The position numbers and the translations under genes are program-made. Below are positions 17,637 to 26,196 of a stretch of DNA of 64,000 nucleotides, one piece after another. Under the pieces are notes generated by a model. The model ran no database searches and had not been told where the DNA came from. It saw only the letters and a list, made by a program, of their open reading frames with translations. Origin of the DNA: CAVUNY01 sp963768585 (GTDB lineage: Bacteria; Chloroflexota; Anaerolineae; Anaerolineales; Anaerolineaceae); contig CAVYIF010000016.1 in the NCBI GenBank assembly GCA_963768585.1, forward strand, positions 310,001 to 374,000, in the 5' to 3' direction. Within the stretch, counting starts at the first letter, position 1. Each line of letters begins with the position of its first letter.

Positions 17637-18536
17637 GTGATTAAAATTGCCAATGCACCCTGTTCGTGGGGGGTACTGGAATTTGCTTTCGAGGGCCAGA
17701 CAGCCGGATATGTGCGCGTTTTGGATGAGATCCGCGAAACCGGTTATGCAGGGACCGAACTTGGCGATTGGGGGTTTTTGCCCACCGAGCCGGTCCTGCT
17801 CTCGGCTGAGCTGCAGCGCCATGATCTGGTTCTTTTGGGGGCGTTTGTACCGGTCGCGTTTAAGGACCCTTCCACCCACGCCACCGGGATTGAAACTGCT
17901 GTGCGCACCGCTCGCCTGCTGGCTGACGTGCAGGGCAACCTGCCTTTCATCATCCTGGCGGATAACAACGGCACGGTGGCGGAGCGCACGCGCAATGCGG
18001 GCCGCATCCGTCCCGAACATGGTTTGAGCAGCGCAGCGTGGCAGGTTTTTGCTTCCGGGGTCCAGGCAGTGGCCGAGGCGGTCAAACGCGAAACCGGCCT
18101 GCGCACAGTTTTCCACCACCACTGCGGGGGTTATGTGGAAACGCCGGCCGAAATCGAACGCCTGATGAACCTGACCGATCCGTCTTTATTGGGATTGTGC
18201 TTCGACAGCGGGCATTACCGCTTCGGCGGCGGTGACACCCTGGAAGGGCTTAAAAAATTTGGGCCGCGGGTCTGGCATTTTCACTTCAAGGACTGCCAGC
18301 CCGATATACGCGCGGAAGCTGCTGAAAAAGGTTGGGATTATTTTGAAGCGGTGCAGCATGGCGTGTTCTGCGAGCTGGGCCAGGGAGATGTTCCTTTCCC
18401 GGCGCTGGTCGCTGAATTGGACCGCATGGGCTACGAGGGCTGGGGGGTGGTGGAGCAGGATGTGCTGCCCGGCATGGGTACACCCCTGGAATCCGCCCGG
18501 CGCAACCGCCAATATTTAAAGAGTATCGGATTATGA
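17637..18536 (+). CDS. iolE: Inosose (2-keto-myo-inositol) dehydratase (IolE)
   Basis: 299 residues. The start is GTG at 17637: AGGAGG ends 6 bases before it, and the ATG 3 bases upstream of the GTG is out of frame and runs straight into TGA. The TIM barrel opens with KIANAPCSWGVLEFA, a strong IolE hallmark. VFHHHCGGYVETPAEI, LGLCFDSGHYRFGG, WHFHFKDCQ and GWGVVEQDVLPG follow, covering the metal-binding E/D/H/E set. It dehydrates 2-keto-myo-inositol to the trihydroxy-dione opened by IolD. Intact, in the iol operon. Confidence 0.94.
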   Translation: MIKIANAPCSWGVLEFAFEGQTAGYVRVLDEIRETGYAGTELGDWGFLPTEPVLLSAELQRHDLVLLGAFVPVAFKDPSTHATGIETAVRTARLLADVQGNLPFIILADNNGTVAERTRNAGRIRPEHGLSSAAWQVFASGVQAVAEAVKRETGLRTVFHHHCGGYVETPAEIERLMNLTDPSLLGLCFDSGHYRFGGGDTLEGLKKFGPRVWHFHFKDCQPDIRAEAAEKGWDYFEAVQHGVFCELGQGDVPFPALVAELDRMGYEGWGVVEQDVLPGMGTPLESARRNRQYLKSIGL

Positions 18537-18545
18537 TAAAGTTAA

Positions 18546-18611
18546 ACCACGGAGACACTGAGAACGCGGAGAAGAAGAAAAATTTTTTCTGTGAACTCCG
18601 TATCTCCGTGG
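18546..18611. repeat. Intergenic hairpin element, copy 2 (before the second iolG)
   Basis: The arms CCACGGAGACACTGAG (18547-18562) and 18596-18611 pair at 14 of 16 positions, with an A5T6 stretch inside, as in copy 1 at 14950-15032. Both copies sit directly upstream of a gene of the same dehydrogenase family. Confidence 0.65.
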
Positions 18612-18632
18612 ATTTTTTCTGTGGAGTATCTT

Positions 18633-18950
18633 ATGTCCAGTCAATCAACAATACGATTTGGTGTGATCGGCGCCGGCCGAATTGGAAAGATTCACGCCCA
18701 GAACCTGGCCACGCGCATTCAAGGGGCCGAAGTGCTGGCGATTGCCGACCCGCTGGTAGAGGCGGCGCGTGAACTGGCCGCCCGCCTGCGTGTTCCCAAA
18801 ACTACAGGCGATTATCGAGAACTGCTGGCGGATCCGGCCATCGATGCCGTGGCAATTTGCTCCTCAACCGACACCCATGCGGGCTTGATCATCGAGGCCG
18901 CCCAGGCCGGAAAACAGATCTTCTGCGAAAAGCCGATTGCCGTGGTGTGT
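18633..18950 (+). CDS. Second inositol dehydrogenase, N-terminal part (gene split by a frameshift)
   Basis: ATG at 18633 with GGAG upstream. Rossmann fold: FGVIGAGRIGKIHAQN, AICSSTDTHAGLI, FCEKPIAV with the active-site Lys. The frame is lost between 18942 and 18951 (GTGGTGTGTA) and ends at an out-of-frame stop at 19016. Sixteen bases lie between the Ala and Ile-Asp codons where family spacing predicts fifteen, so one extra base is present. Confidence 0.8.
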
Positions 18951-19656
18951 AGACCGGATCGATGCTGCCCTGGCGGCGGTCGAGCAGGCCGGTGTCAAAC
19001 TCCAAATCGGGTTTAACCGCCGCTTCGATTCCAACTTTCGCAAAGTTCGCACGATGATCGCCGATGGCAGCCTTGGCGATGTGCACATCCTGCGCATTAC
19101 CAGCCGCGACCCGGCGCCCCCACCGATCGAGTACATTAAGGTTTCGGGCGGGATTTTTTACGACATGACGATTCACGATTTTGATATGGCGCGCTACCTG
19201 ACCGGCAGTGAGGTTGAAGAAGTCTACGTCGCCGGCGGGGTGCGGGTTGACCCGCGGATCGGTGAGGCGGGCGATTTCGATACGGCCGTGATCACACTCA
19301 AGTTTGCCAATGGCGCGGTCGGCACCATCGATAACAGCCGCCAGGCTGTTTACGGCTACGACCAGCGCGTGGAGGTTTTCGGCTCCAAGGGCATGGTGGC
19401 GGTGGCTAACAACACCCCCGATACCCACGTCTTTTCCGCCAGCGATGGGGTCCATTCGGCCAAACCGCTGTACTTCTTCCTCGAGCGCTACAATGAATCC
19501 TTTGCCGCCGAGATGCAGGAATTCGTGGATGCAGTGCGCAGCGGAACGGAAACGCCCGTGACCGGCCGCGACGGCCGGGCACCGGTACTGATCGCCAAAG
19601 CTGCCACCCTCTCCTGCCGCGAGCAGCGGCCGGTGCACATTGCAGAAGTCGGTTGA
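18937..19656 (+). CDS. Second inositol dehydrogenase, C-terminal part (gene split by a frameshift)
   Basis: Continues the gene begun at 18633, in the +1 frame from about 18952: IDAALAAVEQAGVKLQIGF, NRRFDSNF, FYDMTIHDFDMARYL (active-site Asp and His), and NSRQAVYGYDQRVEVFGSKG. Nothing suggests an independent start here. The joined protein would be about 341 residues, a normal Gfo/Idh/MocA length and paralogous to the iolG product at 15057-16070. It could use another inositol isomer. The HAD gene starts 3 bases after the stop. Confidence 0.85.
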   Translation: MPWCVDRIDAALAAVEQAGVKLQIGFNRRFDSNFRKVRTMIADGSLGDVHILRITSRDPAPPPIEYIKVSGGIFYDMTIHDFDMARYLTGSEVEEVYVAGGVRVDPRIGEAGDFDTAVITLKFANGAVGTIDNSRQAVYGYDQRVEVFGSKGMVAVANNTPDTHVFSASDGVHSAKPLYFFLERYNESFAAEMQEFVDAVRSGTETPVTGRDGRAPVLIAKAATLSCREQRPVHIAEVG

Positions 19657-19658
19657 AC

Positions 19659-20199
19659 ATGTCGTCTTCCTCGAAACCCAAAAAATTACTGGCGGTGCTG
19701 CTTGACTGCGGCGATACTTTGGTGGATGAAAGCACCCAGGTATGGAGCGAAGTCGCAGGTTGCGCTCAGCGCCGATTTGATCCCGGGTGCGGATGAGATG
19801 GTCCGCGAGATAAAACGGCGCGGTTACCCGCTGGGTCTGGTTGCTGATGGGCCTTCCGGTACATTTCGCAATATTCTCAGCCAGCACGGGCTGTTCGATT
19901 TGTTTGATGTGCGTGCCATCTCGGAAGAAGTCGGTGTGGAAAAACCCGATCCGGCCATGTTTCAGACGGCTTTGCGCGCGTTGGGCATCCAGCCGGAAGA
20001 TTACGGCCGGGTGGTTATGGTGGGCAACCACCTGGCCAAGGATATCCGCGGTGCGAATGAACTGGGGTTAATCAGTGTCTGGCTGGATTGGGCACCGCGC
20101 CGCCCTAAAATTCCGGCCGAACAGGTTGAAGTACCGCGCTATACTATTCGTTTTCCGTTAGAATTCATCGCGTTGATTGATCAGTTGGAACAAAACTAA
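19659..20199 (+). CDS. HAD-superfamily hydrolase (frameshifted)
   Basis: ATG at 19659. Motif I is LLDCGDTLVDES, with the nucleophile position Asp and a second Asp three residues on (D-C-G-D). The frame changes by +1 between 19740 and 19752, after which come IPGADEMVREIKRRGYPLGL, VADGPSGTF (motif II region), GVEKPDPAMFQTAL (motif III Lys) and MVGNHLAKDIRGANELGL (motif IV). The cap between motif I and the core is very short. It is the end of the iol operon. A phosphatase acting on a phosphorylated sugar or inositol derivative is possible, but the substrate is unknown. Confidence 0.75.
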
Positions 20200-20268
20200 T
20201 GCATAAGTGAGCGTGCGCCCGGCATCACCAGACGTGCGGTCACACACCAATTTTTCATAGGAGCATTA

Positions 20269-21564
20269 ATGAAACCCGAACTTGGCGAGTTTGATGTTTA
20301 TCCTCGGGTAGTGCCAGCAGGACGGGAAACAGAGATTACCATCCGCCCCCTGTTCGACCACACCTGTTTCAACCCCCCGTTCCCCTACCAATTATTGATG
20401 TTTCCGATCGGTGGTTTGCCCGGTCAACCTGAATCCCCCACACCGCTTGAAATTGAACCCGAATGGACAAACGGCCTGCTGCGCTTCCGTTATCCTTTTG
20501 CCAATGAGCAGGAATATATCCTGGTCCTGCAGAATACCTCCGGTTTGCCGCGCGCTCGCTCGTATGAATTCCGCTTTTTTGCCCTGGAGGAAGATTTATT
20601 TACCCGCCGTCCGTATAAGGGCGACATGCACATGCACAGCAACCGCTCAGATGGGATTGAAGCCCCGGCCTATGTCGCCGGGGCCTGCCGGCGGATTGGC
20701 CTGGATTTTATGGCGCTGACCGATCACCGCCAGTACGAGCCTTCGCTGGAAGCGATTCGCGCTTTTAAAAATCTGCCGGTTGACCTGCGCATCTACCCGG
20801 GCGAAGAGGTCCACCCGCCGGATAACCCGGTGCACATGATAAATTTTGGCGGCGGCTTCAGCCTCAATCAGGTCTTTCGCCAGGAGGAGGAACGCTACCG
20901 GGCCGAGGTGCAGGCCATCGTTGAAGGTCTGAAGGATTTTCCGGCGAACGTCGATCCGTACATTTATGCGTCCTGCGCCTGGTGTTTTGACCAGATTCGC
21001 TCCGGCGGCGGGTTAGGTATCTTCTGCCACCCGTACTGGATCTCACGCCACCGCAACGATATCTCGGAAACCATCGTCAGCCTGCTGCTGGCGCGCCAGC
21101 CGTACGACGCCCTGGAACTGTTGGGGGGGTACCATCTGTTTGAGATCGAATCGAATTGGATTCAGGTAGCTCGCTATCATGAAGAACGCGCGCAGGGCAA
21201 GCGCATTCCCATCGTGGGGGTGAGTGACGCCCACGGCTGTGAGCGTGACGAACTCTTTGGTTGGTTCTACACAGTAGTCTTCTCGGCTTCGCCTGACCTG
21301 CCAGACCTGGTGCAGAGCATCAAGGACCTGTATTCGGTGGCTGTGGATGCCTTGCCGGGGAATCCGCCGCGTGCCCACGGTCCATTCCGGCTGGTGCTTT
21401 ATACGCACTTCCTGCTGCGAGAAATTTTTCCGCTGCACGACGCCCTGTGTCTGGAGGAGGGCCGCCAGATGCTGGCAGCCCTGGCAGGCGATCCGCACGC
21501 AGAATCTCAATTGGGCGCGCTTAAGGGCCGTACCGCTGCTTTGTATGACCATTTGTGGGCCTGA
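20269..21564 (+). CDS. PHP-domain metal-dependent hydrolase with N-terminal beta domain
   Basis: 431 residues. The first 110 residues are beta-strand-like (VYPRVVPAGRETEITIRPL). The PHP domain starts at GDMHMHSNRSDG, giving metal ligands His121, His123 and Asp128. More ligands follow in MALTDHRQYE, YPGEEVH, GIFCHPYW and VGVSDAHG. PHP proteins hydrolyse phosphoesters or related bonds at a two- or three-metal site; this layout resembles CehA/McbA-like proteins. AGGAG precedes the ATG. It lies between the iol genes and a glycoside hydrolase, so a sugar phosphate or glycoside-related substrate is plausible. Intact, no signal peptide. Confidence 0.8.
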   Translation: MKPELGEFDVYPRVVPAGRETEITIRPLFDHTCFNPPFPYQLLMFPIGGLPGQPESPTPLEIEPEWTNGLLRFRYPFANEQEYILVLQNTSGLPRARSYEFRFFALEEDLFTRRPYKGDMHMHSNRSDGIEAPAYVAGACRRIGLDFMALTDHRQYEPSLEAIRAFKNLPVDLRIYPGEEVHPPDNPVHMINFGGGFSLNQVFRQEEERYRAEVQAIVEGLKDFPANVDPYIYASCAWCFDQIRSGGGLGIFCHPYWISRHRNDISETIVSLLLARQPYDALELLGGYHLFEIESNWIQVARYHEERAQGKRIPIVGVSDAHGCERDELFGWFYTVVFSASPDLPDLVQSIKDLYSVAVDALPGNPPRAHGPFRLVLYTHFLLREIFPLHDALCLEEGRQMLAALAGDPHAESQLGALKGRTAALYDHLWA

Positions 21565-21603
21565 TGATCGCTGACAGGCTGTATTGCCAGCCAGGAGGAT
21601 GCC

Positions 21604-22359
21604 ATGTATGAAACACAACCGTTAACCAATACGCATGATTTGCGCCTGCCGGATTGGGGGCCTTATACCAAGAGATATACCGGCATTTCCCACCTACCCG
21701 ACCTGAAATCGGGTCTGCGTTTCGACCTGAGCGTTTTCCCCGGCTATTACCGTCGCCAGGTGCTGGTACCCAACGCCAAATGGGAATCAGGCTTTCATCC
21801 ATGGGAGGCCGCCCCCGACTTGAGCTACTACGCCTACCGCTACGAATTAGAGTGGAAGGATCGCGTGTACTGCGACATCTCTTTCTCGGCGCTGGATGCC
21901 CATTCCCGCCTGGTGCGCAGCGAATTTTTCAATAACACCTCCCAAAATCAGAACCTGGTGTTGAACTATGCCGCGTACCTGAATTTTCCCCCGGTGCGCA
22001 CCAATTCCGATGAATGGATCCGCCCCAGCCAGGTCGAACTGCCGCCCGGCGCGTTGTGGCTGGATGCGCTCGATTATGATGACCAGGGTTTTGCCGTCGG
22101 GCACCCGCAGGATACCCTGGTATATGACGGCCTGTGGCGTGGGGAAGTGCGCGCGCACGGGTTCGTGGGTGGAACCGGGCTGGGCAATGGTTTTGGTCGC
22201 CTGGCCGGTGATTGGGTGAAATATACCTTCAAACTCGACCAGCCGCTGCCTGGCGCTCTGCTGATGGTGCGCTACCGCGCCCCGGAGGGTCCGGTTGGCT
22301 TTGGCCTGAGTGGGTTCGCCACCGGGCAGATGGAACTGCCTGACAGCGCAGTAGTTTAA
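21604..22359 (+). CDS. Glycoside hydrolase, N-terminal beta domain (gene split by a frameshift)
   Basis: ATG at 21604 after CAGGAGG. This part is a beta-sandwich (FDLSVFPGYYRRQVLVP, YYAYRYELEWKDRVYC, LVRSEFFNNTSQNQNLVLNY) and a galactose-binding-like stretch (GDWVKYTFKLDQPLPGALL). It stops at TAA 22357-22359. The next frame, read from TTT at 22355 (FNLARVWQGDLPAGKLTLGL), continues the domain smoothly, so one extra base lies in GTAG at 22351-22354. Confidence 0.78.
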   Translation: MYETQPLTNTHDLRLPDWGPYTKRYTGISHLPDLKSGLRFDLSVFPGYYRRQVLVPNAKWESGFHPWEAAPDLSYYAYRYELEWKDRVYCDISFSALDAHSRLVRSEFFNNTSQNQNLVLNYAAYLNFPPVRTNSDEWIRPSQVELPPGALWLDALDYDDQGFAVGHPQDTLVYDGLWRGEVRAHGFVGGTGLGNGFGRLAGDWVKYTFKLDQPLPGALLMVRYRAPEGPVGFGLSGFATGQMELPDSAVV

Positions 22360-24304
22360 CCTGGCGCGTGTCTGGCAGGGTGACCTTCCGGCGGGAAAGC
22401 TCACCCTCGGTCTGGCTGCCCTGGGTGGGGCAGCGGTCGAATTGGATGGGCTGGTGCTGGTATCGAACACATCGGCAGATGCTGTCCGTTTTGCGCCGGT
22501 AGATTGGCAGCCCGTACCGCAGATCCTGCCGGGACCGCATCCCAACAGTCTGATCTTGAAATATGCCGATACTCCCGTGGTTTATGGGCTGGCCTGGCTG
22601 GGCGAGCCCTGGGTGCTGCGCGAGCTGTTCAACGATGAGTTGGACCGTTTCATGCGCTATTACGTGCAGGAGCATGTGCGCAAAGTGCTGCACGGACCAG
22701 GACAGGGTCACTTTACCAATGTATTTATCCGGCCTATTGAAGTCCCACCAGGCGCTAGCCGGGTGCTGTACGGTCTGACCTGTTCCGGCACGCAGGAAGA
22801 GGTTGTTCAGGCCCTGTCGGGTTTTTCGGGCGAACCTGGCGCCTTGGACCTCGCCTACCAGCGCGCGCGGGCCAATGCCGTCCGCCTGGAGCCTGCCCCG
22901 GCGGGAGACGGCTACCGTTTCAGCCAGGAGCGCATGGCGGCAACCCTGCTGACGAATGTCGTCTACCCCGTATATACCCGACGCACCTTTATCCGCCACA
23001 ACACCCCCGGTAAATGGTGGGACAGCCTGTATACCTGGGATTCGGGTTTTATTGGGCTGGGGCTGCTCGAATTGGACATCGACCGGGCGGTGGACTGCCT
23101 GAATGCGTATACCTCCCCGGAGGGCGATCCCCAGGTCGCTTTTATGCATCACGGCAGCATGGTTCCGGTCCAGCATTACCTGTTCCAAGAGTTGTGGAAC
23201 CGCACCCAGGACCGCGGGCTGCTCGAATATTTCTATCCGCGCCTGCGCCAGTATTACCGCTTTTTTGCGGGACGGTTGGGCAGTTCGACCACCCGGGCGA
23301 TGAAATCGAATCTGCTGAAAACTTGGGATTACTTCTACAATTCAGGTGGTTGGGATGATTACCCGCCCCAGGTGCAGGTCCACCGCGACCACCTGGAAGC
23401 CACCACCACCCCGGTGATCAGTACGGCCCACGGCATCCGTATCGCCAAAATCCTGCAAATGGCAGCCCGCGCCGCCGGCCAACCCGCGGATGTGGCTGAA
23501 TACCAGGCCGATATCCAGGCCTGGGCCAGCGCGCTGCAGCGTTATTCCTGGGATCCCGAGGCCGGTTATTTCAGCTACGTACGCCATAACGATCAGGGTG
23601 AACCCACCGGCATTCTGCGCCATGAAGACGGTCAGAATTACGATATGGGCCTGGACGGCGCCAGTCCTTACTTTGCCGGCGCCTGCACCCCGGAGCAGGA
23701 AGCGCTCCTTCTGGAGCATATGTCCTCTCCGCAGCGCATGTGGACCCCGATCGGACTGTGCACAGTGGATAAAACCGCCGCTTATTACAAGGTGGACGGT
23801 TATTGGAATGGGGCAGTTTGGTTTCCACAGCAGTGGTTCTTCTGGAAGGCGCTGCTCGATCAAGGCCAGGCCGCTTTTGCGGCCCAGATCGCCCGCACCG
23901 CGCTGGATACCTGGAAGCGCGAAGTGGACAACTCATATCACTGCTTCGAGCATTTTATCGTCCAATCGGGGCGCGGCGCTGGCTGGCACCAGTTCGGCGG
24001 CCTGTCCGCCCCGGTCCTGGCGTGGTATGGGGCATACCACCGCCCCGGGCGGCTGACGGTCGGCTTTGACACCTGGATCCAACGCCAGCAGTTTTCAGAT
24101 GGCAACCACCGCCTGGAAGCGGATCTGGATTGCCAGGCAGATGTACCGCGGCCCTTCACCGCGCTGGCAGGGATGGCATCCGGTCCCCGCTACCGGACGA
24201 CCTGGAACGGCCAGCCGGTAGCGCATGTGGAGCGCTATCCGGGATTACTGGAGATCACCCTTCCCGGCCGGCCTGCTTTAGGCCGGTTGGAAGTTCAAGA
24301 ATAA
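22355..24304 (+). CDS. Glycoside hydrolase, catalytic part (GH63/GH37-like, gene split by a frameshift)
   Basis: This frame has no proper start near 22355; the first usable codon is TTG at 22442, without a ribosome site. The catalytic (alpha/alpha)6 domain has WWDSLYTWDSGFIGLGLLEL (acidic residues in the glucosidase/trehalase pattern), NSGGWDDYPPQ, GASPYFAGA, GYWNGAVWFPQQWFFWKAL and ENAD-like late residues replaced by NSYHCFEHF. These match MGH1/GH63-type enzymes acting on alpha-glycosides. The joined protein would be about 900 residues, with no signal peptide. It is the last gene before a strong terminator. Substrate unknown. Confidence 0.82.
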   Translation, partial: FNLARVWQGDLPAGKLTLGLAALGGAAVELDGLVLVSNTSADAVRFAPVDWQPVPQILPGPHPNSLILKYADTPVVYGLAWLGEPWVLRELFNDELDRFMRYYVQEHVRKVLHGPGQGHFTNVFIRPIEVPPGASRVLYGLTCSGTQEEVVQALSGFSGEPGALDLAYQRARANAVRLEPAPAGDGYRFSQERMAATLLTNVVYPVYTRRTFIRHNTPGKWWDSLYTWDSGFIGLGLLELDIDRAVDCLNAYTSPEGDPQVAFMHHGSMVPVQHYLFQELWNRTQDRGLLEYFYPRLRQYYRFFAGRLGSSTTRAMKSNLLKTWDYFYNSGGWDDYPPQVQVHRDHLEATTTPVISTAHGIRIAKILQMAARAAGQPADVAEYQADIQAWASALQRYSWDPEAGYFSYVRHNDQGEPTGILRHEDGQNYDMGLDGASPYFAGACTPEQEALLLEHMSSPQRMWTPIGLCTVDKTAAYYKVDGYWNGAVWFPQQWFFWKALLDQGQAAFAAQIARTALDTWKREVDNSYHCFEHFIVQSGRGAGWHQFGGLSAPVLAWYGAYHRPGRLTVGFDTWIQRQQFSDGNHRLEADLDCQADVPRPFTALAGMASGPRYRTTWNGQPVAHVERYPGLLEITLPGRPALGRLEVQE

Positions 24305-24309
24305 ACACA

Positions 24310-24337
24310 CACCCCCTGATCAAAAGATCAGGGGGTG
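24310..24337. terminator. Bidirectional intrinsic terminator
   Basis: A 12-bp perfect stem (24310-24321 with 24326-24337, loop AAAA) lies between the ends of two convergent genes, 6 bases after the glycoside hydrolase stop. A T-rich stretch follows on the plus side. Confidence 0.8.
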
Positions 24338-24359
24338 ATATAAATTTTTACTTTTGGAT

Positions 24360-24605
24360 TTAGAAGCTCGTATTGCTGAAAGTTACCAGGTACAGGTAAC
24401 CAGGGGCTTCGATGCGCAGATCGAGACCGCGTTCGGTTGCCAGATCTATCGGAATTTCGAATGTGCCGATATGGTCGCTTCGTTCGCCTGATGACAGGTT
24501 GCCAACTTTATATCCGTCGAAACCCTGGGAACCGGCCGTTCCGATGGTGACTGTGAATTGGGTATCCAGCGGCATACCTTGCAACTCGGCAATGACGATA
24601 CCCAC
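24360..24605 (-). CDS. Secreted two-domain protein, C-terminal domain (gene split by a frameshift)
   Basis: Second domain: MPLDTQFTVTIGTAGSQGFD, GTFEIPIDLATERGLDLRI and YLYLVTFSNTSF. It has the same plan as the N-terminal domain (P-x-D-T-x-F-T-V-T, then an I/L-R-I strand and an aromatic strand ending in S-x-x-N), so the protein is an internal repeat. It is joined to the N-terminal part by removing one base from an A5 run (24607-24611 on the plus strand): HVQK then VGIVIAEL. No independent ribosome site. Confidence 0.7.
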   Translation of the reverse strand: MGIVIAELQGMPLDTQFTVTIGTAGSQGFDGYKVGNLSSGERSDHIGTFEIPIDLATERGLDLRIEAPGYLYLVTFSNTSF

Positions 24606-24606
24606 C

Positions 24607-25113
24607 TTTTTGTACGTGCAAGACGTGGATCATGCCCATGGTTGGGGAATATCCAGCAATCGTGCTGGCGGCGGTCGCGGCGGTTGTCGCAGTTGTGGTA
24701 GTCGTGGTAGTGGTAGTGCTGGTGCTGCTCACAGTTTCCGTATTTTGAAAGCTGGTGTAAGCGGAAATACCCGCTCCGTTGTCGATGCGAATTTCCACAT
24801 GATCGTTCGTACGCACATCGGTCAGGATCTCAAACCAGTAGCTGCGGGTGCCGCCATCCAGGGAATTGAAGTGGGCGATCACCGGGCCGACACCCTGGTG
24901 GCCTACCGCGCTTTCCGTCACGGTGAAATTTGTATCAGCCGGTAAATTATAAATCATGACCTGTACTTGTTCACCCGGGTTAACGCCGATCACTGAAATC
25001 GTTGGTGGGGTTGTGGCCGCAGCCTGTACGGTCAATAAAGGTGACATTACAAATGCTGCCAGAATTGCCAGCACACGAAATGCAATCGAGGATATGTTTC
25101 TTTTGGCTTGCAT
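24607..25113 (-). CDS. Secreted two-domain protein, N-terminal part with signal peptide (frameshifted)
   Basis: Signal peptide at residues 1-31 (AFRVLAILAAFVMSPLLTV then AQAAA-like cleavage), preceded by AAAAGGAG. First beta domain: ISVIGVNPGEQVQVMIYNLP, DTNFTVTESAVG, SYWFEILTDVRTNDHVEIRI. Then comes a Thr-rich linker (nine Thr in a row, then TTAATAAST), typical of an exported protein, and the start of the second domain. The frame is lost at 24607-24611. No known family recognised; it is probably surface-attached or released. Confidence 0.75.
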
Positions 25114-25396
25114 ATATACTCCTTTTCAAGTGCTTTTGGATTTTCGATCTTATAGAGATCTTGATTCAGGATAGCAGGTGATGATTAAAATTTTGTTAGT
25201 TCTCTTTTACGATAAGATTTGATTTGCATGAATTGATGATTAGAATAGTAAAAATAGACCCGTTGGAAGGTTTTTTTACGCCTTTTCGCGTCGTCCGGCA
25301 TGAGAATATTTTAAGAAAAGCAGGGTCAAGGAAGCCTGTATAATACAGAGAAATAATCCTGTGTGCGCTCAGCAGCATGGATTTGAAAGGTGAAAC
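25114..25396. other. Intergenic region between divergent genes
   Basis: 283 AT-rich bases. A TATAAT box at 25339-25344 could serve the rightward phosphodiesterase gene, but no good -35 element stands 16-18 bases upstream. No RNA gene or repeat seen. Confidence 0.4.
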
Positions 25397-26113
25397 ATGT
25401 CTCATCAGGTCGAAATTGTCTGCCACAAAGGCGCCAATAAACTTGCTCCTGAAAACACCCTGGCTGCCGCACGCCTGTGCGTGGAATGGGGCGTCGATTA
25501 TGTAGAGATTGATGTCCACACCTCCAGCGATGGGGTGCTGTATATCTTTCACGGCCCCAATTTACAACGTACCACCAACGGCACGGGTTGGATCGGCGCC
25601 TATACCGCGGCCGAGCTTGACCAACTTGACGCGGGCAGCTGGTTCAGCCCGGTTTTTGCCGGTGAACCGATCCCGCGATTGGAGCCTTTCCTGCGCTGGA
25701 TCAAGGGCAAGGCCAAAGTTTATTTTGATGTCAAGAATGCCGATCCGCGTCAGTTGGCTGAACTGGTATACGCCACCGGTTTTGAAGCGGATTGTTTTTT
25801 CTGGTCTTCAAACGATGAGTGGATGCAGCGCATGCACGAAATGGCGCCTGGATTGGCGCTCAAGGTGAACGTGCGTACGCCTGAAGATGCCGAAACTGCC
25901 TGGCGGGAGTTCGGTGCGCGCTACGTGGAAACCAGTCTTGATAATGTGACCCCTGAACTGTTGACTGTGTGCCACGGCTTAGGAATGCGGGTTATGGTGC
26001 TGTATGCGGGTAACGACCCCGAAATTTTTCGGCGCATCCTGGCCAGCGGGGCCGATATGATCAATACTGATTACGGCAATGAGGTCCTGGACGTTATGCA
26101 GGCCGGTGAATAA
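25397..26113 (+). CDS. Glycerophosphodiester phosphodiesterase family protein
   Basis: 238 residues, the length of cytoplasmic GDPDs of the UgpQ type. TIM barrel with the signature HKGANKLAPENTLAA (usual H-R-G, here H-K-G), VDYVEIDVHTSSDGVLYIFH with metal-site Glu, Asp and the second His, KVYFDVKN, VMVLYAGND and MINTDYGNEVLDVM. It splits glycerophosphodiesters into an alcohol and glycerol-3-phosphate. The Arg to Lys change in the first motif is unusual but conservative. No signal peptide. Stands alone before a LacI regulator. Confidence 0.87.
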   Translation: MSHQVEIVCHKGANKLAPENTLAAARLCVEWGVDYVEIDVHTSSDGVLYIFHGPNLQRTTNGTGWIGAYTAAELDQLDAGSWFSPVFAGEPIPRLEPFLRWIKGKAKVYFDVKNADPRQLAELVYATGFEADCFFWSSNDEWMQRMHEMAPGLALKVNVRTPEDAETAWREFGARYVETSLDNVTPELLTVCHGLGMRVMVLYAGNDPEIFRRILASGADMINTDYGNEVLDVMQAGE

Positions 26114-26127
26114 GACGTTCTGCACGC

Positions 26128-26189
26128 TTGACATGTTGGTTTTTCCCTGATAATATGTTATCGTTATCACACGATGATGATAACAGGAG
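26128..26189 (+). promoter_or_regulatory. Promoter, candidate operator and ribosome site of the second LacI gene
   Basis: TTGACA (26128-26133), a 17-base spacer and TAATAT (26151-26156) form a strong promoter. The inverted repeat GTTATC-N10-GATAAC (26163-26168, 26179-26184) begins at about the expected transcription start and could be the operator. AGGAG (26185-26189) decides the ATG at 26197 as the start. Confidence 0.7.
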
Positions 26190-26196
26190 TTTTTTA

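Noticed and set aside
18889..20031. Open frame of 380 codons on the minus strand
   Set aside because: Antisense to the second iolG and HAD genes; no recognisable domain.
24412..24945. 177-codon frame on the plus strand
   Set aside because: Antisense to the secreted protein; its Gly/Ser-rich stretch is the complement of the Thr-rich linker.
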